From CAYSLZ01 sp964468355 (lineage in GTDB: Bacteria > Patescibacteriota > Microgenomatia > UBA12405 > JAHJSD01), in assembly GCA_964468355.1 (NCBI GenBank), contig CAYXSV010000017.1, positions 1 through 52,171 on the forward strand: a DNA stretch of 52,171 nt. The letters are read 5' to 3'. Shown here one piece after another: positions 10,372 through 17,965 of the stretch. Both the position numbers and the translations under genes were made by a program. Each line of letters opens with the position of its first letter. The first letter of the stretch is position 1. The notes below the pieces were generated by a model. The model saw only the letters and a program-made list of their open reading frames with translations. It was not told where the DNA came from and ran no database searches.

Positions 10372-10446
10372 CACCAAGTTAAATTTGGTGACAAAGTGGA
10401 GGGTAGTTCGAGGGGCAGGAGAACTACTCTCCATTTTATTTTATTG
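10372..10446 (+). ncRNA. candidate small RNA or leader ending in intrinsic terminator
   Basis: The predicted start coincides with a 5' hairpin (10372-10378 with 10384-10390). After a short linker comes a 12-bp terminator stem: 10398-10409 pairs with 10421-10432 with one G-U pair. Its 11-nt purine-rich loop reads GAGGGGCAGGA, and a U-rich tail runs from 10433 to 10446. The product would be about 75 nt. Since the tail stops 17 nt before the ATG at 10464, it could be a free small RNA or an attenuator controlling that gene. The G-rich loop resembles the exposed G-rich loops that base-pair with ribosome binding sites in some regulatory RNAs, but that is inference. Confidence 0.55.
10398..10446 (+). 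terminator. intrinsic terminator, 12-bp stem plus U-rich tail
   Basis: GGAGGGTAGTTC pairs with GAACTACTCTCC, followed by ATTTTATTTTATT. It is the best intrinsic terminator seen in the window and forms the 3' end of the candidate small RNA. Confidence 0.75.
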
Positions 10447-10463
10447 TTTAAAAATAATTTAAA

Positions 10464-11462
10464 ATGATTTCACCTGAAGAAATTACAAACGATCAAGGTT
10501 CACAGATAGACCTTTTTTCTGAACAGGGCGATCTTGAGCGCGCTTTTTTACGGCCTCATCAAACAGAAAGCCAAGATATAATTGACGATCCGAATTTGAG
10601 AGATTCACTTGAACGAGGTCCGTCAGATTTAATCGATGAGGGTTTAATAAAAGAAATAGCGAGTGCTGATATTAAAGAAGTACCGCTTGCCTCTTTGTTG
10701 GTCAATCCTCGAGCTACTGCCCGTTATTTTGGGTCTTTAGTTCAAAGAGCGAACCTTACAGCTGAGAAACAGGAAAAAATAAGTGAATTGGCTGGATGGT
10801 TAGTTGAAATAGCCGGAGATGACGCCTGCCGAGATGTTTTGTTAAACTACGTTCAAAATTTAGAAGAAGATTTAAGCGGTATGATTGAGCCCTACTGTCG
10901 GGAAAATAGTTTGAAAGTTCCTCAAAGAAATACTCTTTCCCGAATGACGCTTTTGTTAAGAATTAACTCTGAAATAAGCGCGTTACAGACATATAGTAGC
11001 GAGGTTACCCGAAGAGGCAAGGATTTAGTTCGTAAAATAATAGCGATTCAAGCAGAAACTGCCCAAAATTCAATGTGTTTACAAGAATTGCCTCAAAATA
11101 TAGAAGCGGCAAAACAAGCAAATTCCTATAAAGAGCAACGCTCGGCTGAAAAAACAAGGCACTTAACTGCCTCTATTGTGGGTAGCGCCGGCGGTTTATT
11201 GGTTGGAGCAACAGAGGGTTTATTTGCCGGTGTGGCAGACGGGGTGGAGAGCTTAGTAAAAAGACATCCTAAATCAGCTGCAGCTATGGCATCAGGTGTT
11301 GGAATGATGTCTTATCAAATTATTTCGGCGTCTAATGAAATATCATCTTCGGACCTGAAAACTTTTGCTGTTAAAAGCGGCACCGTAGCTGGAGGTACCC
11401 TTTTAGCAACAGCAATTGCTTCCGGATTGATTAAAAGACGTTCTGAAGAAGGTCAAAGTTAA
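10464..11462 (+). CDS. uncharacterised protein with glycine-rich hydrophobic C-terminus
   Basis: 332 residues, family not recognised. The first 60 residues are acidic and probably disordered. The middle, residues 75-235, is helical with charged and leucine-rich stretches. The C-terminal third has three hydrophobic Gly/Ala-rich segments (about residues 238-262, 273-290 and 305-322), resembling glycine-zipper membrane segments. There is no signal peptide. The gene follows the candidate terminator at 10398-10446, and the small 11508 gene lies 45 nt downstream, perhaps in the same unit. Confidence 0.7.
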   Translation: MISPEEITNDQGSQIDLFSEQGDLERAFLRPHQTESQDIIDDPNLRDSLERGPSDLIDEGLIKEIASADIKEVPLASLLVNPRATARYFGSLVQRANLTAEKQEKISELAGWLVEIAGDDACRDVLLNYVQNLEEDLSGMIEPYCRENSLKVPQRNTLSRMTLLLRINSEISALQTYSSEVTRRGKDLVRKIIAIQAETAQNSMCLQELPQNIEAAKQANSYKEQRSAEKTRHLTASIVGSAGGLLVGATEGLFAGVADGVESLVKRHPKSAAAMASGVGMMSYQIISASNEISSSDLKTFAVKSGTVAGGTLLATAIASGLIKRRSEEGQS

Positions 11463-11507
11463 ATTTTTACAAAATTATTAATTTAACAAGCAATAGAATT
11501 AAAAAAA

Positions 11508-11699
11508 ATGGAATTTAGAAATTCAAATATTCGGGTTTCACAGCGTTTGGTTTTAATGGAAGAACAAGCCGATAGGGATCAAAGAAGGGAAGTAAAAAAA
11601 TGGCAAGAGGAATCGGTGAAAAATGCGGGGTGGCTTGCTATCGGCAGTGATTTACCGCCAAGTCGAAGATCACCTAGACGTAGACAAAGGAAAGATTAA
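11508..11699 (+). CDS. small highly charged protein, unknown
   Basis: 63 residues, rich in Arg, Glu and Lys, with a basic tail (SRRSPRRRQRKD). It may bind nucleic acid or be a partner of the upstream 332-residue protein, 45 nt away on the same strand. No Shine-Dalgarno or own promoter is clear. No known family was recognised; the call rests on position, spacing and uninterrupted frame. Confidence 0.45.
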   Translation: MEFRNSNIRVSQRLVLMEEQADRDQRREVKKWQEESVKNAGWLAIGSDLPPSRRSPRRRQRKD

Positions 11700-11747
11700 A
11701 CGCTCAGACAGGGTATCTTGACTTGTTGGTGTTCTACTAAGTTGGAT

Positions 11748-11776
11748 AGCAAGGCATATGCTTGCTCTATTTTAAG
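11748..11776 (+). terminator. possible terminator between convergent genes
   Basis: AGCAAG (11748-11753) pairs with CTTGCT (11761-11766) around GCATATG and is followed by CTATTTTAA. It sits between the plus-strand 11508 gene and the minus-strand 11816 gene. Confidence 0.45.
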
Positions 11777-11815
11777 ATAAGTTCAGGATGTTATGAAATA
11801 AGCTGCATTATTAGA

Positions 11816-12382
11816 TTACTCTTTTGGTTCGACCCAGAGGAATTCTTTTTGGAGTAACAATAGGTTGGCCCACCGACCGGCAATTTTAGCAAATTCTTTT
11901 GCAGAAATTATAAACTTCGTAATTGGTTTGACTTCCTTGGCTTTATCGCCAAAGTTTTCTTTTTCTTCTGACCAGAACATTTCTACGCCAAACAAATAGT
12001 TTTCCAGTTGAAATAGCTGAACCGCTAAGCCGGTACCGCGGGGCATTACGGGCACATCTCTTTTTGGTAAATTATCGTCTAAGTGTTGCGTAATTTGGGT
12101 TAAGCTATTTTCCATGTTGGCAAAACCTTGTAATTTTACTTTTCCGGCTAGTTCTTGGGTTTCTTTAGAAAGTAAAATTACAAAATCTTCCAAGCTTATT
12201 TGAAGTTCGGCGATAATTCTAATCAACTGTTCAATATCTTTTAAAGTTTTTTCTTTTTCAGTAGAAGTGGAATCTTCTTGGTTTTTAATTTGTGAATAAA
12301 TAATATTAGCCGTATTAATAATTTCACCTATTTTAATTTGGCTGGATTTTAGATAGTAAATTAACATTTCTCGTATTGTCAT
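11816..12382 (-). CDS. uncharacterised helical protein
   Basis: 188 residues, mostly predicted helix, with no signal peptide or membrane segment. The first 60 residues and the ILLSKETQELAGKV region look coiled or bundle-forming. I do not recognise a family. It begins 4 nt after the stop of the beta-propeller gene on the same strand, so the two are almost certainly cotranscribed and may be functionally linked. Confidence 0.65.
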   Translation of the reverse strand: MTIREMLIYYLKSSQIKIGEIINTANIIYSQIKNQEDSTSTEKEKTLKDIEQLIRIIAELQISLEDFVILLSKETQELAGKVKLQGFANMENSLTQITQHLDDNLPKRDVPVMPRGTGLAVQLFQLENYLFGVEMFWSEEKENFGDKAKEVKPITKFIISAKEFAKIAGRWANLLLLQKEFLWVEPKE

Positions 12383-12386
12383 TAGT

Positions 12387-14408
12387 TTATAATTCTAAAT
12401 CATTAACCCTATTCCAGTCAATTTCGTTTAGAACTACCAGTTTTTGGTCGCCGAGAATATATAGATAGTCATCTAAGTATAACGCTCGTTTGGGGCTGAT
12501 ATCTGATACGGCCTTGGCTAATTTTAGTTGGTTTTCCTTGTACGAGAAAATATAGCCGCCTTTGTTTCCGGGCAAGAAGAAGATTTCGTGTTTTTTATCA
12601 AGTAAAAATGCATGGTGGGTATCAAGAATATCCGACCAGTATTCATCGAGTAAATATTTATTTTCTTCAACCGGATTTTCCGGGTTCAATACATTAAATA
12701 CCGAGATTTTAACCTGATTATCCTCTTTGCCGATTCCTAAGATTCTATTTTGATCCAAGGGATGTAAATATGAAGAATATCCGGGTATTTTTAGTTCACC
12801 TTTAATTTGGGGCAGACCGGGGTTTGATAAATCAAGAACATAAAAAGGGTCTATTTGTTTGAAAGTAACTACATAGCCCTTGTCGCCAATAAAGCGGACC
12901 GAATAAATACGCTCATCCAAACCCATATTTTTTACCGAGCCGAGTTGTTCTAAATTTTTGTCTAAAATATAAACGTCGTTTGCGCTTTCACTGGTTGTGC
13001 CGAATAACCTTGACTGTCCAACGGTTGTCGCTATCCGTAGATTTCCCTGATACTCGTCCAGCGAAAATTGATTTAAAGGTGTTCCGGGAACAGCGCCGGC
13101 TGCCCGAATTTGGAAATTATTTAGTCCGATTTTAGCAATTCCCGTTGTTTCTAGTTCCCGTTTATGTTCCTGGAAGTAATTATCCATCCGATTGGAAATT
13201 TCATTTTCCATTTGTAAGCGCTCATCTTCAGATAAAGAATTTTTCCATTGTTCAAGAATAACTTGCATTTCAATTAGTTTTGACGAATTGCTGATATTGT
13301 AATTGCTTAATTTTTCTAGGCGTTCGAGTGTATCCCGGTTGACTAAATCTTTAGCTTCCTGGTTAAGAAATTTATAGAAAAAATTAACCGGATTTTCATA
13401 ATAAGAAAAAGTTGAATAAAGACCATTTTCAGACATGTAAAGAACACTTCTACCGGATGAGCCGACAAATGAAACCTTGTTGATAATTCCTCCGCTTTGG
13501 GGGTTGACTTGGAAAGCGGTAAAAGTTACATCGACAGGTACGGCCGTCTCCGGCCGGTATATGTCAGTGCAGTTTATAGTAACTTCATTTTCACCGATTG
13601 TCATTGGCCTTATTGGACACGGGCGGGATTGATTTATTCTTTGTTGAGTAATTAGATATATTTGATTGTTAAATAACCTGGCCTCAACTATCCGAGTGTT
13701 GTTGTTTAAATCGATATCCCATAATTGACGTGGACTTTCGGTATCGGAAATATCATAGGCGTAAATAGAGTTATTTTCAAAAACTATCAAATTGTTTTTA
13801 ATCAATAATAAGTCTCCCTGTTTGTCGATAGCTTCGTCGATTTTTAAATCTCCTGGAGGAAAGGCATTAATTATGTTTGTTTTAGCCCTTTCACGCGGCG
13901 GTAAAACGCTTTCTTCCGTAGTTGGCCGTGAGGTTTCCAAAATTCCATACTTTGGAGATAAAGAATAATAGATTTTGTTTCCGTCGGTTTTAACAATATC
14001 AGGTTCGTCAACGCCTTTTACTTGAACATTAGTTTCTGAAACTCGGCTGGGTCCCCCGCCGCTAGTCGGCAGCAATAAATCAGTACTCCGATCTTCTATT
14101 GCTTCTGATTCCAAAAGAGATCTTGGTTCAGGAGCGCCAAAGTCGGCAAAAGATGAACTCTCAATATAGGTTTTAAATTCTTCTTCCGATTCAAATTTTT
14201 TAAAGTTTGATTTTTGTGGCATTTCTGTCGGAGGTGTCGGCGGATTATTAGTTATTAGGGGGGGTTGATTGCTGAATTGTTGGTAGACAAAATAAAAAGA
14301 AATACCTAGTATAGATAGTCCGCTAATAATAAGCAGGATTAAATTGACGGTACTGTAGCCTTTGTTTTTCATTATTTTAAGGATACCTAAAACTAGCTTT
14401 AAAATCAA
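12387..14408 (-). CDS. membrane-anchored beta-propeller domain protein
   Basis: A secreted protein with a single N-terminal membrane helix (about residues 20-42 of the longest frame), a proline-rich linker, then a large C-terminal beta-propeller domain. The segment GVDEPDIVKTDGNKIYYS is characteristic of the 'secreted protein with C-terminal beta-propeller' family (Pfam Beta_propel). The propeller repeats appear as strings such as NNLIVFENNSIYAYDISD and GDKGYVVTFKQIDPFYVLDL. The frame opens at 14408, but an internal Met at 14372 (MKNKGYSTVNLILL) is a more natural start for the anchor. A helical insertion lies around residues 350-430. The role is unknown; such propellers often bind proteins or peptides at the surface. 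Confidence 0.8.
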   Translation of the reverse strand: MILKLVLGILKIMKNKGYSTVNLILLIISGLSILGISFYFVYQQFSNQPPLITNNPPTPPTEMPQKSNFKKFESEEEFKTYIESSSFADFGAPEPRSLLESEAIEDRSTDLLLPTSGGGPSRVSETNVQVKGVDEPDIVKTDGNKIYYSLSPKYGILETSRPTTEESVLPPRERAKTNIINAFPPGDLKIDEAIDKQGDLLLIKNNLIVFENNSIYAYDISDTESPRQLWDIDLNNNTRIVEARLFNNQIYLITQQRINQSRPCPIRPMTIGENEVTINCTDIYRPETAVPVDVTFTAFQVNPQSGGIINKVSFVGSSGRSVLYMSENGLYSTFSYYENPVNFFYKFLNQEAKDLVNRDTLERLEKLSNYNISNSSKLIEMQVILEQWKNSLSEDERLQMENEISNRMDNYFQEHKRELETTGIAKIGLNNFQIRAAGAVPGTPLNQFSLDEYQGNLRIATTVGQSRLFGTTSESANDVYILDKNLEQLGSVKNMGLDERIYSVRFIGDKGYVVTFKQIDPFYVLDLSNPGLPQIKGELKIPGYSSYLHPLDQNRILGIGKEDNQVKISVFNVLNPENPVEENKYLLDEYWSDILDTHHAFLLDKKHEIFFLPGNKGGYIFSYKENQLKLAKAVSDISPKRALYLDDYLYILGDQKLVVLNEIDWNRVNDLEL

Positions 14409-14446
14409 TTGTTTTTGCTTTTTTAAAAGTATGAGCTTTAAATAGA

Positions 14447-14455
14447 TGATACTAT
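14447..14455 (+). promoter_or_regulatory. extended -10 promoter of dockerin gene
   Basis: TG-A-TACTAT, ending 9 nt before the ATG at 14465. No Shine-Dalgarno is present. Confidence 0.45.
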
Positions 14456-14464
14456 TAAATTAAT

Positions 14465-15616
14465 ATGAAAAGGATTACTCAAATATCCATTCTTTTTTTT
14501 CTATTATCCATATTAGTTTTTGTTTGTTGTGGTCGATTAATTTCCGCTCAAGCAGAAAATTTAAAATGCATTGAACGGTTTCAGATGTATTCATCTCCAG
14601 TCGGAAACGCGTTTGGGCCTTCAATTATTCACCATTCCGGCTGGGACAGGTATCTTATGTATTTTTCTATAAACAGTACAGTTAAAAATGACTATCCTTC
14701 CTTGTCTAAGCCCGGCGATTCAGGCACTTATAACGATAAATGCAATACCTGGCATGCTGATCGGATATGGTTTACTTGGCATTTTGGAGATGGGGTAGAA
14801 TCCTCGGGTTGAGATAAGAACGATGGCCATGGTAATAATCCGCCAATTTTGGCTTTAGATATAGGTGGAGAAGGAGAGTCCGCTCTTATTGGAGATCCAG
14901 CGGTAATTTTATGGAAAGATGTATGGCATATGTATTATGAAGGTACTGACCGGTGCGACGGGCTAGACAACCGTATTTTTCATGCTACTGCCGACAGTAT
15001 TTTTGGACCTTGGGTTAAGCAAGGAAAGGTTGAAGGCATTTCAGGTAATTTAAAAGGTTCCGGTTTAAGCTGGCCCTCTGTTTTTGTTGAAAATGATAAC
15101 CTCTATCTTTATTACACGGACGGATCTGTTCGCCTTTATGCAGCAAGAGCAATTAATAATTCAGGGCATAAATTTGAAATGGAAAATAACGGGTTGCCGG
15201 TAATTTCGGAATTAGTCAATGAGGGGAGTGTTTCCGGATACAAAAATGGCTACCGTTTAATTTACGACCTTTTCCAAGGGAAAGCGATTAAAGTAACGGA
15301 ATCGGATAATAAGTTTCATTTTTCTCCTGGAGAAGAAGTGATACTGCCTTCAACTAGTGGGTGGGATGGTGCTAGAGTTGGTTTGCCGTATTATCTTCCT
15401 AAGGAAAAATCTGACGGAGTTCATGATCGGATTTATTATGTTGGCTGGAATGATTCGCCTAAAATAGGACTCTGTATTTTAAGTCAGGTTATGGATATTT
15501 CTGATGTTAAAGTTTACCTTTCTCATTACGGATCATCAGATACAGAGAAAGACTTAAACGGAGACGGGTTAGTTAACGGATTGGACTTTGGAGAGATGGT
15601 ATTATTAATTAATTAA
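14465..15616 (+). pseudogene. secreted glycosidase-like beta-propeller with dockerin end, interrupted by in-frame TGA
   Basis: Two open segments, 14465-14812 and 14849-15616, are in the same frame and separated only by one TGA at 14810-14812. The code continues sensibly across it (SSG-stop-DKNDGHGNNPPILALDIGG), so this was or is one gene of about 383 codons. It has a signal peptide (cleavage near ISAQA), then repeats typical of five-bladed propellers of the GH32/GH43 type (GDPAVILWKDVWHMYYEG, SWPSVFVENDNLYLYY). A dockerin-like calcium loop closes it (DLNGDGLVNGLDFGEM). TGG to TGA is a single change and tryptophan suits the position. A nonsense mutation, a strain variant or readthrough are all possible. 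The next gene, 4 nt downstream, encodes a cohesin. Confidence 0.65.
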
Positions 15617-15620
15617 TAAG

Positions 15621-16490
15621 ATGGTGAAAATAAAATTTTATAATTTAGAAATTATTGTTCTTTTTTTGATAATTGGGGGAAGTTTATTTGCCGCTTCTAT
15701 GCTTGTTAAAGAAGATCAAAATATTACTAAAAAGGCATCCGGCGGGCAGGGTAGTTTAAGTTTGCCGGCCCAGCGTAATGTTGAAGTAGGTAATGAATTT
15801 AGTTTGCCGGTGATGTTGGATACCGACGGCGAGTCAATTACTGCCGTTGATGTAGTGATTAATTTTAATCGATCCGATTTAGAGTTAACCGATATTAGTC
15901 CACGGGTTAAAATTGGTAGTTTGGAAACCTTTATGCCTTTGGACAGTGGCGGCTCTTTTCGGCGCCAAGAGGTTATAAATAAAGCTAACTCTGAAGGCAA
16001 AATAGCTTTTGGCGCGGCTGCTTTTAGGTGGAATGAAGAAAAAGTGTTGGGAGGTTTTAATGGTTTAATGGGGCAGTCTAATCCTTTGGCAATATTAAAA
16101 TTTAAACCAAAAAGGGCTAGCCAAGGAACAGAAATTAATTTTAATTTTACCCCGGGGTCAACAACCGATTCTAACTTGGTATCCGGTACAGCGGATATTT
16201 TATCTCAAGTTACTAATTGCAGATTTTCTACTGGAGGAAATTGCAAACCTTGTCCAGACGGATCTTTTGAACCCAAAAACACAACCAGTTTTAATTGTAA
16301 AACCAATGGCAGCGAAAATATTGATTACGGCATGTGGGCTCAACAGTTTTATGATATAGCGGTGTCGGGAGAAAATGTTCCACCGAATGAACTATATGGA
16401 GATTATAATTGTGACGGAGAAGTCAATGTTTTAGACCATCAAATATGGTACGTTAGATGGTGTCCGACCGAACATTCCAACTGTCAATAA
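15621..16490 (+). CDS. membrane-anchored cohesin-domain protein with dockerin-like tail
   Basis: 289 residues. An N-terminal hydrophobic segment (residues 9-29) anchors or exports it. Residues 43-195 form a cohesin-type beta-sandwich: VEVGNEFSLPVMLDTDG, ITAVDVVINFNRSDLELTDI, then the SNPLAILKFKPKRA strand. A short cysteine-containing linker follows. The last 45 residues resemble a dockerin half, with helix plus calcium loop GDYNCDGEVNVLDHQIW. Cohesin-dockerin pairing assembles cellulosomes in clostridia; here a membrane-bound cohesin next to a dockerin-bearing hydrolase suggests surface docking. The start is 4 nt after the upstream stop, so it is cotranscribed. Confidence 0.75.
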   Translation: MVKIKFYNLEIIVLFLIIGGSLFAASMLVKEDQNITKKASGGQGSLSLPAQRNVEVGNEFSLPVMLDTDGESITAVDVVINFNRSDLELTDISPRVKIGSLETFMPLDSGGSFRRQEVINKANSEGKIAFGAAAFRWNEEKVLGGFNGLMGQSNPLAILKFKPKRASQGTEINFNFTPGSTTDSNLVSGTADILSQVTNCRFSTGGNCKPCPDGSFEPKNTTSFNCKTNGSENIDYGMWAQQFYDIAVSGENVPPNELYGDYNCDGEVNVLDHQIWYVRWCPTEHSNCQ

Positions 16491-16503
16491 GTTTTCGGCC
16501 GGC

Positions 16504-16532
16504 TTGACATTAAGTCGGGCTTTTGGTATAAA
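16504..16532 (+). promoter_or_regulatory. rho promoter P1
   Basis: TTGACA (16504-16509), 17-bp spacer and TATAAA (16527-16532) with TGG extension. The start near 16539 gives a leader of about 125 nt before the rho ATG, unlike the leaderless pattern elsewhere. Confidence 0.7.
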
Positions 16533-16620
16533 CTAGTCAGCCTCATTGAAAAGAATATAGTGTGATTTTAAACCAAGCTTTTACGCTCTTAACTAAAATC
16601 TTTGCAAGCAAAATCTATTC

Positions 16621-16648
16621 TTGACAGAATGTGAATATTAATTATTAA
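16621..16648 (+). promoter_or_regulatory. rho promoter P2
   Basis: TTGACA (16621-16626), 16-bp spacer, TATTAA (16643-16648). It would give a leader of roughly 9 nt ahead of the ATG at 16664. Confidence 0.5.
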
Positions 16649-16663
16649 ATAACAAAATAAATT

Positions 16664-17941
16664 ATGCCTCAAAAAAATGATTCTCAAATTGTGACTGCTG
16701 ATGATGTGGATAAAGGGCTGAATGCTGAAGGCCAAAAGCCCAATGCTGAAAATAAGAAAGAAAAAACAGAAAATGATAAAGAAAACTTATTGGAAGTAGA
16801 CGGACGGATAATTCCTGATGCCGGTGTTCCAACCGAATATAGAGAAGGAATATTAGATACTCAGCCGAAGGGTCACGGCTTTTTAAGGCCGGATTATATC
16901 CCTTCACGGGAAGATATTTATATATCCAATTCTCAAATTCGTCGATTTAAACTTCGTGAGGGCGACTTGGTTGGCGGCCAAGTTCGCGAGCCAAAAGAAA
17001 ACGAGCGTTACCATGGTTTATTAAAGGTTGAAAAAGTAAATGAAAAACCTTTAAATGAAATTGGAGACAGACCTTGGTTTGATAAGCTAACTCCAATTTA
17101 TCCTCAACCGCGGGTGAAATTAGAAACCGACCAGGATAAGTTAACTAATAGAATGATTGATTTGATTTCTCCGATAGGTTTTGGACAACGTGGAATGATA
17201 GTTTCTCCGCCAAAAGCCGGAAAAACATGGTTGTTAAAAGATGTTGCTGAGGGCTTAGCTGAAAATCATCCGGATGTGCATTTGATGGCCGTTCTTATAG
17301 CGGAACGTCCGGAAGAAGTTACCGATATTCGACGTTCTGTTAAAGGTGAGGTAATTGCCAGTAATTTCGACGAATCTCCGGTTAAACAGACAAGGGCAGC
17401 CGAAATGGCTTTAGCAAGAGCGAAAAGATTGGTTGAAATGGGTAAAGATGTTTTCATTTTACTTGATTCGATTACCAGATTAGCTCGGGCTTATAATTTA
17501 GTTACTCCGACGTCAGGCCGGACTTTATCCGGTGGATTTGATCCGGCAGCATTAGCTCCGGCCAAGCAATTTTTAGGTGCTGCTCGGAAGATTGAAGATG
17601 GCGGTTCTCTAACAATAATTGGTACGGCATTGGTCCAAACGGACAGTCGCATGGACGATTTAATATATGAAGAGTTTAAAGGTACCGGCAATATGGAATT
17701 GCATTTAGATAGAAGTTTAGCCGAAAGGCGGATTTATCCGGCAATCGATATTCAGCGTTCAGGTACACGAAAAGAGGAGCTTCTTTTCGGTGAAGATAAA
17801 ATGGAAGCGGTGCGTAGAATGCGTCGGATGATTGATTTATTGGGAGAAGATGAGCGAACAGAAGCATTTGTTCAAAAACTCAAACAGACAAAGAATAACG
17901 ACGAATTTCTAAAAGAAATCGCCGGAGCTTCCGAAATGTAA
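16664..17941 (+). CDS. rho: transcription termination factor Rho
   Basis: A hexameric ATP-dependent RNA helicase that ends transcription. 425 residues. It has a disordered acidic N-terminus, a cold-shock-like RNA-binding domain (residues 60-130, including GHGFLRPDYIPSREDIYIS), the ATPase P-loop SPPKAGKT, Walker B region VFILLDSITRLARAYN, and the R-loop/Q-loop GGFDPAALAPAKQFLGAARK. Residues about 18-41 are encoded by GCTGAAN-type heptad repeats. Two promoters lie upstream, one giving a leader of about 125 nt; rho leaders mediate autoregulation in E. coli, which could apply here. The few intrinsic terminators in the window fit a role for Rho. Confidence 0.97.
   Translation: MPQKNDSQIVTADDVDKGLNAEGQKPNAENKKEKTENDKENLLEVDGRIIPDAGVPTEYREGILDTQPKGHGFLRPDYIPSREDIYISNSQIRRFKLREGDLVGGQVREPKENERYHGLLKVEKVNEKPLNEIGDRPWFDKLTPIYPQPRVKLETDQDKLTNRMIDLISPIGFGQRGMIVSPPKAGKTWLLKDVAEGLAENHPDVHLMAVLIAERPEEVTDIRRSVKGEVIASNFDESPVKQTRAAEMALARAKRLVEMGKDVFILLDSITRLARAYNLVTPTSGRTLSGGFDPAALAPAKQFLGAARKIEDGGSLTIIGTALVQTDSRMDDLIYEEFKGTGNMELHLDRSLAERRIYPAIDIQRSGTRKEELLFGEDKMEAVRRMRRMIDLLGEDERTEAFVQKLKQTKNNDEFLKEIAGASEM
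16717..16786 (+). repeat. GCTGAAN heptad tract at rho N-terminus
   Basis: Units GCTGAAT, GCTGAAG, GCCAAAA, GCCCAAT, GCTGAAA run from 16717 to 16751. More degenerate A-rich heptads (ATAAGAA, AGAAAAA, ACAGAAA, ATGATAA, AGAAAAC) continue to 16786. They encode the disordered linker of Rho. Confidence 0.75.
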
Positions 17942-17951
17942 AACTATAAAT

Positions 17952-17960
17952 TGCTATATT
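17952..17960 (+). promoter_or_regulatory. extended -10 promoter of LysM-M23 gene
   Basis: TG-C-TATATT ends 5 nt before the ATG at 17966. This favours that start over the upstream ATG at 17951. The 12-mer GCTATATTGTCA recurs 16 bp downstream (17953-17964 and 17969-17980). Confidence 0.55.
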
Positions 17961-17965
17961 GTCAT

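Noticed and set aside
14810..14812. TGA recoded as Gly or Trp in this organism (as in Gracilibacteria/SR1)
   Set aside because: pyrG, radA, rho, ftsH and others have no internal TGA, and TGA serves as stop at 10118-10120 and 38296-38298.
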